Assembly: GCA_026390695.1 (NCBI GenBank) | Contig: JAPLFL010000120.1 | Span: forward strand, 78,725-142,724 | Length of the DNA stretch: 64,000 bases | Reading direction: 5' to 3' | Source: Candidatus Kapaibacterium sp. | Lineage (GTDB): Bacteria > Bacteroidota > Ignavibacteria > Kapaibacteriales > UBA2268 | In this document: piece after piece, positions 24,733 to 34,686 of the stretch | Numbering within the stretch: position 1 is the first letter of the stretch | Layout: each line of letters starts with the position of its first letter | Position numbers and translations under genes: made by a program | The notes under the pieces: generated by a model | Seen by the model: the letters and a program-made list of their open reading frames with translations, nothing else | Databases searched by the model: none | What the model was told of the DNA's origin: nothing

Positions 24733-24762
24733 TAATCTTAATATATACATTATGAAAAAAAA

Positions 24763-26409
24763 ATGAGAACAGTAAAAGCAATTCGCGGTCTTGAATTATC
24801 TTGCAAAAATTGGCAGATCGAAGCCGCTTATAGAATGATCCATCACAACCTTGATCCCGAAAATGCCGAAAAACCAGGTGAACTTATCGTCTATGGCGGA
24901 CGCGGTAAGGCAGCCCGAAACTGGAAATGCTTCGATGCAATAGTTGAGTCACTAAAAAATCTTGACCCGGACGAAACGCTTCTGGTGCAATCTGGTAAAC
25001 CTGTCGGTATAGCAAGAACTCATACGATGGCTCCCAGAGTTGTGATCGCAAACTCAAATCTGGTTCCAAAATGGGCAACATGGGAAGTCTTCGATAAACT
25101 TGAACGTGACGGATTAATGATGTACGGGCAAATGACAGCCGGTTCTTGGATCTATATCGGAACTCAGGGAATTTTGCAGGGTACTTATGAAACCTTCGCA
25201 GAATTAGCTCGTCAGCACTTTGGAGGCACTTTAAACGGAGTTTTCCTTGTTACAGCAGGATTAGGTGGTATGGGTGGGGCACAGCCTCTTGCTGCCCTTT
25301 TTGCGGGTGCTGCATCAATTTCAATTGAAATTGATGAAACGAGAATTGATAAGCGAATCCACGATGGCTACTGCCAACGCAAGTGCTACAGCCTCGATGA
25401 AGCTATGCAAATAATTAACGAAAATGTAAAAGCTAAAACTCCTGTTTCAATCGGATTATTAGGCAATGCAGCGGAAATACTACCTGAAATGCTCAAACGT
25501 GGCATTATTCCTGATGTTGTTACAGATCAAACTGCTGCCCATGATCCTTTAAACGGATATTATCCCAAGGGATACTCAAAAGCGGAAGCAGACGCTCTCA
25601 GAGCCGAAAATCCAGAAGAATATCTAAAACATACTTATCGCTCAATTGGCTTGCACGTAAGGACTATCCTTGAGTTTCAGCGCCGCGGTTCAATTGCTTT
25701 TGATTATGGGAATAATCTTAGAGGTGTAGCACAGGATTACGACGCTGTGGCAGATGCTTTTGACTACCCCGGCTTTGTTCCGGCTTATATCCGTCCATTA
25801 TTTTGTGATGGCAAAGGGCCTTTCCGCTGGGTGGCACTTTCGGGAGATCCGAAAGACATAGATCGCACTGATGAAGCGGTGATTGAGCTATTTCCAGAAA
25901 ATGAAAATCTAAAGAACTGGATTTGGAATGTTCGTAAGCATGTCCGCTATCAGGGCTTGCCTGCAAGGATTTGCTGGCTTGGTTACGGGGAAAGAAAAAA
26001 AGCAGGTTTATTATTCAATAATTTAGTTAAAAGTGGCGAAATCTCCGCACCTATAGTCATTGGGCGAGATCATTTGGATTGCGGATCTGTAGCCTCACCA
26101 TATCGCGAAACCGAGAAAATGCTGGATGGCTCCGATGCAATTGCAGATTGGGTTTATTTTAATTTTGCTCTTAATGCAATCGGTGGAGCTACTTGGGTAT
26201 CTTTGCACCATGGCGGTGGAGTGGGTATGGGTCTATCTTTACATGCAGGAATGGTCGTTGTTGCAGATGGAACAGATGATTCAGAGCAGAGATTGAGCCG
26301 TGTACTAACGTATGATCCTTTGATGGGAATACTAAGACACGCCGATGCTGGCTATGGGCGCGCCAAAACAAATGCCGAAAAATTTGGCATAAAAATTCCT
26401 AATATATAA
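24763..26409 (+). CDS. hutU: Urocanate hydratase
   Basis: 548 aa, full length. It converts urocanate to imidazolone propionate in histidine breakdown, using tightly bound NAD+ as an electrophile. Visible signatures are the NAD-binding [29 protein letters not shown] and the active-site loop [15 protein letters not shown] with its conserved Cys. [15 protein letters not shown] and [10 protein letters not shown] are also present. hutH, hutI and hutG are not in the window, so the pathway genes are dispersed. The ATG used begins [11 protein letters not shown] content is locally higher than in the flanks. Confidence 0.96.
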   Translation: MRTVKAIRGLELSCKNWQIEAAYRMIHHNLDPENAEKPGELIVYGGRGKAARNWKCFDAIVESLKNLDPDETLLVQSGKPVGIARTHTMAPRVVIANSNLVPKWATWEVFDKLERDGLMMYGQMTAGSWIYIGTQGILQGTYETFAELARQHFGGTLNGVFLVTAGLGGMGGAQPLAALFAGAASISIEIDETRIDKRIHDGYCQRKCYSLDEAMQIINENVKAKTPVSIGLLGNAAEILPEMLKRGIIPDVVTDQTAAHDPLNGYYPKGYSKAEADALRAENPEEYLKHTYRSIGLHVRTILEFQRRGSIAFDYGNNLRGVAQDYDAVADAFDYPGFVPAYIRPLFCDGKGPFRWVALSGDPKDIDRTDEAVIELFPENENLKNWIWNVRKHVRYQGLPARICWLGYGERKKAGLLFNNLVKSGEISAPIVIGRDHLDCGSVASPYRETEKMLDGSDAIADWVYFNFALNAIGGATWVSLHHGGGVGMGLSLHAGMVVVADGTDDSEQRLSRVLTYDPLMGILRHADAGYGRAKTNAEKFGIKIPNI

Positions 26410-26844
26410 AATAGTCAATATATACTGACAAATTGTCGCTATTATGACGAAAAGAGTTCTTTTAAATTTTATTTTATTATAGTTTTTTTATAATGTGTAT
26501 CGTTTTTGTATCGGAAATTAGTAAAATTACTGAGTAGCTTTTATAAAAATTTTATTAATTTGCGATGTTTTCTGAAGGAAATATTGACATAAATATACAC
26601 AAGTGTGTAAAAAATTACATAGTTCATTGAATGTTGATAAAATATTTAGGTGAAATTAAAAAAAAATCTCTATTTTTGAGAAACTTTTTTACAATATTTG
26701 TGTCTTTATATATATGCAGTGGTGCATATTTGAAAAAAGTTTTTTTGAAGTGAAGTTGTTTCGCAATAGAAATTGAAAATTTTGGAGAGTAATGAGCTTA
26801 TATACCATTTTTTGGTGTTTTTTAAAATATTGGGTTAATATTAA
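26410..26844 (+). other. AT-rich leader of the ECF sigma operon
   Basis: 435 bp with no gene and no strong terminator for hutU. Several A/T runs occur and the sigma promoter is probably here, but I could not pick a box with confidence. Confidence 0.4.
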
Positions 26845-27504
26845 ATGAAAAGGCAAAGGCGATTATTGGCAACAACCAATCTGGCAATCAAAGAGAATGC
26901 TTTGATTAGTGTACATCCGTTAAGTCATATAACGAGGAGCGAAGACGTGGATTTGGCATTGCAAATTGAGAATCTGTTCAGGACAGACAGGAAGAAATTC
27001 TTAGGCTTTATTCGTCAGCGCGTTCGCAGCCATGAAGAAGCTGAAGATATTTTGCAGGACGTTTTTACAAATGTGCTTGCTGCTTCCGTTAACGTTCAGA
27101 AGCCGATTGAAAATATAGCTTCATGGGTATTTACTGCTGTCAGAAACAGAATTATTGACTCTTACCGGAAAAAGCGTGCTGAGACATTTTCCGATATGCA
27201 GTCACCGGGTCATAACGACGACAATGGCGATTCTTATGAGAATTTCCTTGGAGATTTTTCGACTATTCCTGAAAATGATCTGATAAGGAAAACTATATGG
27301 GAATCAGTTCAAAATGGGCTTGCAGAGCTTCCAGCCGAGCAGCGCGACGTTTTTGTACGTAATGAGTTCGAGGGAATTTCTTTTCGTGAGATGAGCGAGG
27401 AAACAGGTGTTAATATTAATACTTTATTAGCCCGTAAACGTTATGCAGTGCTTCATCTGAGAAGAAAACTCAAAGATTTATATAAATCAGTAAATGAGAA
27501 TTAA
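26845..27504 (+). CDS. ECF-type RNA polymerase sigma factor
   Basis: 219 aa as drawn. Region 2 covers about 48-115 (FLGFIRQRVRSHEEAEDILQ, then DVFTNVL and SWVFTAVRNRIIDSYRKKR). Region 4 covers about 155-215 (LPAEQRDVFVRNEFEGISFR, then EMSEETGVNINTLLARKRYA). The first 34 residues precede any homology. A GTG at codon 35 (26947) has GAGGAG seven bases before it and may be the true start, giving 185 aa. It is followed 2 bp later by a two-TM protein, the position usually taken by an anti-sigma factor. Confidence 0.9.
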   Translation: MKRQRRLLATTNLAIKENALISVHPLSHITRSEDVDLALQIENLFRTDRKKFLGFIRQRVRSHEEAEDILQDVFTNVLAASVNVQKPIENIASWVFTAVRNRIIDSYRKKRAETFSDMQSPGHNDDNGDSYENFLGDFSTIPENDLIRKTIWESVQNGLAELPAEQRDVFVRNEFEGISFREMSEETGVNINTLLARKRYAVLHLRRKLKDLYKSVNEN

Positions 27505-27506
27505 AC

Positions 27507-27905
27507 ATGTCTCATAAATATTTTTACAATAGCAGGATTGCCCGTTCCATCATTTACTTGCTAACTGTGGGCGGGCTATTCGCTTCGATTTCGATAAGTT
27601 TTTACTTTTTGTGGAATTATGTTTTATCAAATATTTTCTATTCCAAGCATTTTAATATGTTAGAATCCCTGGGAATAGCATCTATTCTATATATTTTGTA
27701 TTTTGGCATCAAATTTGGGATAAAGAATGAGACTGCCGAAACATCAGCATCGAAAATGACAAAATTGCATGATTCTGACAATCAGACAGTTTTATTCAGT
27801 AAAAAGATTTTTAATAATCTGACTGAAAAAGAACGTCTGGAATTAATCCGCTCAGTTACTAAAACAATAGAACACACCCAGTTTTCCAATCAGAAGTTTA
27901 ATTAA
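27507..27905 (+). CDS. Two-TM protein in sigma-factor operon, possible anti-sigma
   Basis: 132 aa. Two membrane helices (SIIYLLTVGGLFASISISFY and LGIASILYILYFGIKFGI) are followed by a soluble C-terminal region of about 65 residues ending in a charged helix (LTEKERLELIRSVTKTIEH). It has no zinc-anti-sigma HxxxCxxC and no FecR domain, so if it binds the sigma factor it is an atypical anti-sigma. Co-transcription is very likely from the 2-bp gap and the terminator after it. No family recognised. Confidence 0.6.
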   Translation: MSHKYFYNSRIARSIIYLLTVGGLFASISISFYFLWNYVLSNIFYSKHFNMLESLGIASILYILYFGIKFGIKNETAETSASKMTKLHDSDNQTVLFSKKIFNNLTEKERLELIRSVTKTIEHTQFSNQKFN

Positions 27906-27925
27906 ATTCCTCTAAATGTTTTATT

Positions 27926-27958
27926 ATTCATCCGATGTCTTTAAGACAACGGATGAAT
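27926..27958 (+). terminator. Hairpin terminator after sigma operon
   Basis: ATTCATCCGATGTCTT, TA, AAGACAACGGATGAAT followed by TTTAT. It sits 20 bp after the stop of the membrane protein. Confidence 0.65.
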
Positions 27959-28123
27959 TTTATCATTTATATTACTTTTGTGAACAGTTTAAAATAAGGC
28001 AATGAATTAAGCAACTAATGAAAATCGTATAATTAATTTAATTATTGCTTTTTATTACTTAATTTCTTATTTTTATATAATTATTCTGTTCTAATATTTT
28101 GTATAAATATTATAGGGTGAATT

Positions 28124-30622
28124 ATGTTTGAAAATGTCCTTAATAGTGTTATTAATAAACAGATTAATACAAAAAAAGATATTTGTAAAGACCTATTTTT
28201 GATTATTTTTATTCTGGCATTTTTCTCACATTGTTTAAATGCTCAAAATCATTACCCAGTCGTTACCAATGAGCGCGGTAATTATTTCCAATTCAACTAC
28301 CCTCCGCCTGACAGCGCTTATTCGCATAATTCGCTGATTGTGCATTTCCGAAAGTCCGCTCTTAATCTCCAAAAGCTGACTTATAACTATGATTTTTTAC
28401 ACGATTCTACCATTTCTTTGAATAGTAATAATTTTCAGAATTTAATTCTTTCCGATTCTATTATTCGTGCAGTGATGGCCCAGCGTTTCGAAATTGCCGA
28501 ACTTGTAAATAATCCCGAGTTGGCTGTAGCAGCTAAATCTTTAGGTGGTCAAAAACTTCGTCGTATAACATGGGCTAATCCCATTAAAGATACAGTTTCA
28601 ATAAGCCGCACTGGTACAGTCGTCCCATGCGATGACTTTCTTTGGATGACAATGGAGTTTGCCGATAAATCAGATATACTTGCTGCTGCGGATTATCTGA
28701 CATCTAAATTTCAAAATGATCTTTATTATGCAAAAATCAATTTGTTTTATTATCCCTGCAAAATTCCAAATGATCAGCTTTACAAGCCATACCAGACGAA
28801 CCTGAAGAGTTTAATCGGTATGGAAAATGCCTGGAATTACACTACGGGTCTTTATGATATAAAAGTCGCTATTATTGATAATGGAATTGATTATTATAAT
28901 TGTGATCTTGGCGCTGGTACTTATGGAGAAGGGAAGAAAGTATCTGCTGGCTATCACTTTTTAACAAATGATTCTATTTTCGATTTCTGTTCTTGGCATG
29001 GAACGCCGATAGCAGGAATTATTGGTGCTTTTTCCAATGGAACTGGATGTTCAAAAGGGGATAGCACGGGAGTAGCAGGCATTGGTGGCGGCTGGCTACC
29101 TGATAAAGATTCTATTGGATTGCAGCTTATAGCACTGAAAGCCGATGTTGCACAAAAATGCGGTGGAATGACAGCTTATCCCGAAGATTATGTTATCGGG
29201 TCAATCCGCACGGCAAGCTCTAACAGCCCTGACTCTCCTTATGGACGAAATTTGGGCTCTTGTCATGTAATAAATATGAGTTTTGGTGCTCCCAATTATA
29301 GTGAAGCTGTACGAGCCGCCTGTTTTTATGCTTACCAAAATGATGTCTCACTTGTTTGTGCCAGTGGGAATTTTTATTCATATAACAGTTCCAATCTTCC
29401 TTCTAATTATGATCCTTCGATTATAACTGCCGTAGGAGCAGGCGATCATAATAAAAACAAGATGGATTATTCTTGTTATAGTGAGAATATTGATTTTATT
29501 GCACCGGGCGGCGTGGAAACAACTCCGATTAATGACCAAATTGTATTTTCACCAAACTGGAATATTGATCACCGAAATATTTTTGATTATTTTATGGGTA
29601 CATCTTCGGCTGCAGCCCATGTATCAGGTGTAATCGGACTTTTGCGGTCTTACGATTTAAAATATTATAAAACTCAGAATTATCCTGAAGACTATGAAGG
29701 TATGCTGAAAGCTTCTGCCTTGGATAGAAAGAAAGGTGATGACAGCACATATTCTGATAATTTTGATGAAATTACGGGCTGGGGGCACATCCAAGCAGAT
29801 AAAGTCTTTGATATGATCGGCAGACAAGGATATAAGATAAAGCATCTTGAATTGGCAGTACCCAAATCTATTATTTCATACAACTCTTGGAGCAGTGAAT
29901 TTAATTTTAGTCTAAATAGCCAGTATTATACAAAGTTAAGTACGGATTATGCCTCAACAACTTTTACCGCATCGAGACGTGAAGTAACGGCTACAATAAC
30001 TTTGGATACTTTATTGTTTAAAAATACTATGGATGAACGTCTTTACGTTTGGGGCATTGGCAGCCATGAATTGCATAATCTTCATTTCTCAGGCGGATAT
30101 AGTGCAGCCAATCCCAACTATCAGACCAGATATACGGAAATAGTTAATGCAGAAGGTGGTAAAACGAGTCCGCATTATGTTCCAGGAATAGCGCTGCCAA
30201 CAAACACAATGGATGTAAAAGTAATGACTTATCAATACAGAATTTGGAATGAGAATGCCAAATTATATGAATATATTCCCGATGGCATAGAGCTTGGCTT
30301 TAATATTTCGGTTTTTGGAGTTCCAGCCGGAATATCTCAAATAAAAGATAAAACATCAGATAAAATTGAATTGATAAAAATCTATCCTAATCCTTTTGAT
30401 AATAGTATAAATGCAGAAATGAACATTGAGCCGTCGGGGGAGGTATTTTTTGAAATTTACAATCTAGATGGAAGCTATATATATTCAAAGAAATTTGAGA
30501 ATTATCATTCAGATAAATTTCTTGAAACAATTCAATTGACGGGACTGGATGCCGGAATATATATTTGTAAGATACAAACTGAGGCAAAGATTTATATTTT
30601 TAAATTGATAAAGAGGGGATAA
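28124..30622 (+). CDS. Subtilisin-like serine protease with T9SS sorting domain
   Basis: 832 aa. The N terminus is long for a signal peptide (about 35 residues, core LFLIIFILAFFSHCLNA, cleavage before QNH). A propeptide-like region of about 190 residues precedes the S8 domain. The triad is complete: Asp252 (AIIDNGID), His292 (SWHGTPIAG) and Ser494 (GTSSAAAHVSG). After a beta-rich region the protein ends with a type A T9SS sorting domain (KIYPNPFDNS ... LDAGIYICKIQ). It is therefore exported to the periplasm by Sec, then across the outer membrane by type IX secretion. Likely an extracellular scavenging protease. Monocistronic. Confidence 0.93.
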   Translation: MFENVLNSVINKQINTKKDICKDLFLIIFILAFFSHCLNAQNHYPVVTNERGNYFQFNYPPPDSAYSHNSLIVHFRKSALNLQKLTYNYDFLHDSTISLNSNNFQNLILSDSIIRAVMAQRFEIAELVNNPELAVAAKSLGGQKLRRITWANPIKDTVSISRTGTVVPCDDFLWMTMEFADKSDILAAADYLTSKFQNDLYYAKINLFYYPCKIPNDQLYKPYQTNLKSLIGMENAWNYTTGLYDIKVAIIDNGIDYYNCDLGAGTYGEGKKVSAGYHFLTNDSIFDFCSWHGTPIAGIIGAFSNGTGCSKGDSTGVAGIGGGWLPDKDSIGLQLIALKADVAQKCGGMTAYPEDYVIGSIRTASSNSPDSPYGRNLGSCHVINMSFGAPNYSEAVRAACFYAYQNDVSLVCASGNFYSYNSSNLPSNYDPSIITAVGAGDHNKNKMDYSCYSENIDFIAPGGVETTPINDQIVFSPNWNIDHRNIFDYFMGTSSAAAHVSGVIGLLRSYDLKYYKTQNYPEDYEGMLKASALDRKKGDDSTYSDNFDEITGWGHIQADKVFDMIGRQGYKIKHLELAVPKSIISYNSWSSEFNFSLNSQYYTKLSTDYASTTFTASRREVTATITLDTLLFKNTMDERLYVWGIGSHELHNLHFSGGYSAANPNYQTRYTEIVNAEGGKTSPHYVPGIALPTNTMDVKVMTYQYRIWNENAKLYEYIPDGIELGFNISVFGVPAGISQIKDKTSDKIELIKIYPNPFDNSINAEMNIEPSGEVFFEIYNLDGSYIYSKKFENYHSDKFLETIQLTGLDAGIYICKIQTEAKIYIFKLIKRG

Positions 30623-30680
30623 ATACTAAAACTAATTTTCCATTTAATCGTCAATTATTTTTTAATTAGGAAAATTGTAA

Positions 30681-31304
30681 ATGCAGGAATATACTCCATC
30701 AATAGAGCCAATCGGTTTCGAAAAAGTTTGGGCACTTATTCAAGAAACAACGATGGAATTTAGAGCCATAGCAGAGCAGTCTAAAGAGACAGACCGTAAG
30801 TTTCAAGAGACAGACCGTAAGTTTCAAGAGACAGACCGTAAACAACAAATTACTAATAAGCAAATCAGTGAACTTGGTAAACAAATTGGTGGATTAAATA
30901 ATAAATTCGGATCGTATAATGAAGCATTATTTTTCCCTTCATTGGAGAAAATTCTTGAAAAAGATTTCGGTTGTAAAAAAGTATCTCAACGCTATAAATT
31001 TAAAGATAATGGAAATTCATTTGAGGTTGATTTATTCGGATATTCTGATCAAGCTTGCTATTTAGTCGAAATTAAAAGCCTTTTAAAAGAAGAAGCAATT
31101 ACACAATTAGATAAAATTTTAGAAAAGTTTAGGAACTTTGATAATTTTTCTGATGAGCGAAAAGTATTTGGATTGATATGTGCAACAGATTTTGACAATG
31201 AATTGATGTCAAAAGTGATAGATCATGGCTTCTACTTTATATCTGCCGGTGAAGACATGGCTCGTTTGGTCAATACAAGAGAATTCATCCCCAAAAATTT
31301 TTAA
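30681..31304 (+). CDS. DUF3782-type coiled-coil / nuclease-fold protein
   Basis: 207 aa. After about 35 residues comes a coiled coil made of ETDRKFQ heptads (three near-copies), then a globular C-terminal domain. The latter contains 'SFEVDLFG', then 'ACYLVEIKS', an ExxD...ExK arrangement of the PD-(D/E)XK superfamily, as in DUF3782/DUF1626-like proteins that are very numerous in cyanobacteria and Bacteroidota. Whether it cuts DNA is unknown. AGGA stands 10 bp upstream of the ATG. Confidence 0.75.
   Translation: MQEYTPSIEPIGFEKVWALIQETTMEFRAIAEQSKETDRKFQETDRKFQETDRKQQITNKQISELGKQIGGLNNKFGSYNEALFFPSLEKILEKDFGCKKVSQRYKFKDNGNSFEVDLFGYSDQACYLVEIKSLLKEEAITQLDKILEKFRNFDNFSDERKVFGLICATDFDNELMSKVIDHGFYFISAGEDMARLVNTREFIPKNF
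30785..30841 (+). repeat. In-frame 21-bp tandem repeat in the DUF3782 gene
   Basis: Two full and one partial copy of AGAGACAGACCGTAAGTTTC(A), each coding ETDRKFQ. Because 21 bp is seven codons, gain or loss of units would lengthen the coiled coil without a frameshift. Confidence 0.9.
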
Positions 31305-31488
31305 AAATAATATTTCTCATTTCATATCTACCAATGGCTGAGTGAAAACCCTCAAATTCTGTCATTTCTGAGTGTGAGCTTGCATACATGCAAAAAAGTA
31401 ATAGATTTAAAGTTTTTTCCTTTGATATTTACTTTTTTATTATTAAATTGAACATGCAGCATTTGTTTAATATTAAATTATAGTTAAA

Positions 31489-34400
31489 TTGTTAAAGAGA
31501 AGATTCATTCAGGTTCTAATCTCAGACAAAAACAATGGAATAAAAAAATCTTACCTTCGACTGGTATTTTTTTTCACAATCTTAATCAGTTCATCAGGAA
31601 TATCTCAGATTGTTGAAACAATTCCCGATTTTGGCAGCTATTCTGCATTAAAATCTAAAGAAATGTTCGATTTCGGCATTATCCGGCTTTCCGAACTTTA
31701 CACCTACAATGTCCTTAAAAATTTTCCAACTTCATCATCGGCAGATAAAGAATCGACTGTCAAAGGCTATTTTGACCTGATTCATGCTAATTATACCGTT
31801 GCCGATGCGGATTTAACAGAATTTATCACAAATCGTTCAAACTCGCCATTTGTACCCTTTGCAAGCCTGATTCGTTCATATATTGCACTTCAGCAGAAAG
31901 ATTATGTTAAAGCAGAATATCTACTGGTAGAAACTCAAAAATATGCAGATTATTTTGAGAAAGAAAATCAAGATACAATTTACAGGACTATTGCCCATGA
32001 AGCGCTCTACTGGCGTGGTATATCGCTATCTCAAACTGGAAAATATCAGAATGCTTCCGAAGTTTTTCAGGAGTGCGTCAAAAGATTTCCCGAAGGAAAT
32101 TTTGCTGATGACGCTCTGTATGCGCTTGGCCAGAATTCTGAGATAAATCATAAATACGAAGATGCTATTAGCTTCTTTTCAAATATTTCTAAGAATTATT
32201 ACAAAACTAATTCTGTTATTGCAGCCAGAATTAGAGAAGCAAACAACCGGATTATTCTCCGTGATGCTGCTAATGCGCAGGTGATTCTTGAAAGTACCGA
32301 ACAGATCTATGATCATTTAAAATCACAAGATTCTATTGGAAAAACATTTCAGATCCAGACTTATTCCAGCCAGGCTGGCGAAGAAATTTTATACTTAAAA
32401 GGTGAAGCATATAATCAAACTGGGAATTATTCAAAAGCTGTTGATCAGTTCAAATCATTTATTGAAACTTATTATGAATCGCCACTCAAGAATTATGTGA
32501 GGCTCGGTGCGGGTTGGGCATTACTCAATATGAATAAACCGGAAAATGCCTTAAAATACTTTAACGATATTATTCTCGAAATATCTAAAGAAAAAGATTT
32601 GCAAATTATCGCTGCTGCACAGCTTTACAAAGCAATTGCCTTAAAGAACAACGGTGAAATTGACGAAGCAAAAAAGGAATTATCCGAGCTATCTATAGAT
32701 CCGAATTATCCTAATCATGGTCAGGTTTTGCTTGAATTAGGGCAAATTTATTACGAAAATGCCGATTATGAGCAGTCCCGCAGAACTCTCGAACGTGCAG
32801 AACGCGAATCCTCCGATGCAAATATTTCAATCAGAACACATATACTTCTCGGCTCTGCTTATGTGGAGCTGAAACAATGGGAAAAGGCTGCTACTGAGCT
32901 TAAACTCGGTGAAAAAATTGCTCTGAACAGTTCTGATATTTTTATGCCCAAAAAAAGGAATTATCTCTCAGAAATCAGACTCAAACTTGGTCTTGCATTA
33001 TTTCGCAAGGAAAAACATTTTGAAGCGGCTCAACAACTTTTAAAGTTTATTAGTGATAGTAAAAGTGATTCTCGAATAGATGAAGCCATTTTTTGGCTTG
33101 CAGAAAGTTACTATTTTTCTGATTTATTCAAAAATTCAATCACTACGTATAAAAATCTGATTGATCAGTACCCTGAATCGAACAGACGGGAAGAGGCTCT
33201 CTATGGGCTGGGCTGGACGTATTTCCGTTTGAAAGATTTTGAAAATTCTTCGATTATGTTCGAGCAAATGCTCAAAGAATTTCCCAAAAGTGAATTTGCT
33301 CTTGAGGCGCTATCAAGGCAAGCAGACGGTTATTATGTTATTAAAAATTACAGGGCTGCGGCAGACTCTTATAAACGAGCAAAAAATCTTGCTCCTAATA
33401 GCGAAGAAGGCCAGTACTCTGCTTACCAGCTTTGTCATGCTTATTATAAGATGAATCAATTCGAACCTGCAATTAATTCCTTGTTGGATTTTGTTAAAAA
33501 TTATCCGCATTCATCTTTTGCACCACATGCTCTTTATCTTACAGGCTGGATCAGGTTCTTACAGCATAAATACATAGAAGCAATCGACGATTTCAGATAT
33601 TTAATTGCCTCTTACGGCAAGTCTATATTGGTTGTCCGGGCCAAATACACAATAGCCGATTCATACTACAATATGGGTAATTATGATAAGGCTTTAATAT
33701 CTTATAAAGATGTGATTGAACAGTATCCAAGCGATGCTTTGGCTCCTGAAGCGATGAAGGGTGTGCAGTTCTGTCTTATGGCATTAGGACGTGATGAGGA
33801 AGCTATAGCAGTAGCAGATACTTTCATAGCAAGCAATCCGACATCGCCGATAGTTGGTGAAATTCAAAGAACAAAAGGTAGATTACTCTTTGTTGCAAAT
33901 AAATTCAAGGATGCTATTTCCGAATTTGAAAATTATGTAAAAAAGAATCCCGATAGTGAGAAAAATGCAGAAGCTTTCTATTGGATGGAAAAAAGCTATA
34001 TTTCTATGAATGATTCTTATAATGCAGAACTTGCTTACCACACACTTGATCTTAAATTTCCCGAAAGTGAATACAATGCAAGCGGACTTCTTGATTTAGC
34101 TCTGATGTTTAAAGAAATAAACAATATTGATAAGGCTGCCACACTGTTTGAGGATTTGAAAAAAAGGTTTCCCAAAAATCAGTCTGCTGCACAAGCCGGA
34201 TATGAATTGGCATTACTCAAATTTGCAACAAATGATACAAATACAGCAGTAGGACTATTTCGTGAAGTTGCTGATAATTTCCCCGGAACTGATTTTTCCG
34301 ATCAATGTCGCTATAAAATTGCAATGTTTTATCGTTCAAAATCTATGGCTGATTCGGCAAGAACTGAGTTTAATTTTATTGCTCAACATACCGATAATCA

Positions 34401-34680
34401 TGCTCTGGCTGCGGAAGCAGAATATAGAACCGGTGAATTATGGTTAAGGGAAGAAAATTTTATTCCTGCAATTAATGCTTTTTCGGTTGTTAAAGATAAA
34501 TTTGCTGGATTTGAAGATTGGTACTCGCTCTCAATGCTGTGTTTGGGAGAATGTTATGAAAAAACAAAGAATATTGATGCAGCACGTGAAATTTACAGAG
34601 CACTCGAAACTTTGCGACCAGAGGATGAATTCGGGAAAACAGCTAAACATCGTTTATCAAGATTGCCGAAAAATAAATGA
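31489..34680 (+). CDS. Exported TPR-repeat protein
   Basis: 1063 aa, with a TTG start; no in-frame ATG lies between the upstream stop and the signal peptide. The signal peptide core is LRLVFFFTILISSSGISQ. The remainder is almost entirely tetratricopeptide-like helices with the W/Y-G-A-F-P spacing (ALYWRGISLSQTGKYQNA, ALYGLGWTYFRLKDFENS, AEYRTGELWLREENFIPA), resembling long YbgF/BamD-like proteins of Bacteroidota. Its likely job is a periplasmic scaffold for outer-membrane assembly. It begins a four-gene operon with a barrel protein (6 bp away), a SPOR protein and TonB. Confidence 0.85.
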   Translation: MLKRRFIQVLISDKNNGIKKSYLRLVFFFTILISSSGISQIVETIPDFGSYSALKSKEMFDFGIIRLSELYTYNVLKNFPTSSSADKESTVKGYFDLIHANYTVADADLTEFITNRSNSPFVPFASLIRSYIALQQKDYVKAEYLLVETQKYADYFEKENQDTIYRTIAHEALYWRGISLSQTGKYQNASEVFQECVKRFPEGNFADDALYALGQNSEINHKYEDAISFFSNISKNYYKTNSVIAARIREANNRIILRDAANAQVILESTEQIYDHLKSQDSIGKTFQIQTYSSQAGEEILYLKGEAYNQTGNYSKAVDQFKSFIETYYESPLKNYVRLGAGWALLNMNKPENALKYFNDIILEISKEKDLQIIAAAQLYKAIALKNNGEIDEAKKELSELSIDPNYPNHGQVLLELGQIYYENADYEQSRRTLERAERESSDANISIRTHILLGSAYVELKQWEKAATELKLGEKIALNSSDIFMPKKRNYLSEIRLKLGLALFRKEKHFEAAQQLLKFISDSKSDSRIDEAIFWLAESYYFSDLFKNSITTYKNLIDQYPESNRREEALYGLGWTYFRLKDFENSSIMFEQMLKEFPKSEFALEALSRQADGYYVIKNYRAAADSYKRAKNLAPNSEEGQYSAYQLCHAYYKMNQFEPAINSLLDFVKNYPHSSFAPHALYLTGWIRFLQHKYIEAIDDFRYLIASYGKSILVVRAKYTIADSYYNMGNYDKALISYKDVIEQYPSDALAPEAMKGVQFCLMALGRDEEAIAVADTFIASNPTSPIVGEIQRTKGRLLFVANKFKDAISEFENYVKKNPDSEKNAEAFYWMEKSYISMNDSYNAELAYHTLDLKFPESEYNASGLLDLALMFKEINNIDKAATLFEDLKKRFPKNQSAAQAGYELALLKFATNDTNTAVGLFREVADNFPGTDFSDQCRYKIAMFYRSKSMADSARTEFNFIAQHTDNHALAAEAEYRTGELWLREENFIPAINAFSVVKDKFAGFEDWYSLSMLCLGECYEKTKNIDAAREIYRALETLRPEDEFGKTAKHRLSRLPKNK

Positions 34681-34686
34681 TTTAAT

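Larger units (their letters stand above)
24231..24762. other. Non-coding region with three hairpin elements
   Basis: No gene. In order it holds an isolated left MITE-like end (TTGTTTCCTACTTGAA near 24388), an ATTCATCC hairpin, a CCTGCGTATGCAGG type REP, a 25-bp perfect inverted repeat and the hutU promoter. Confidence 0.6.
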
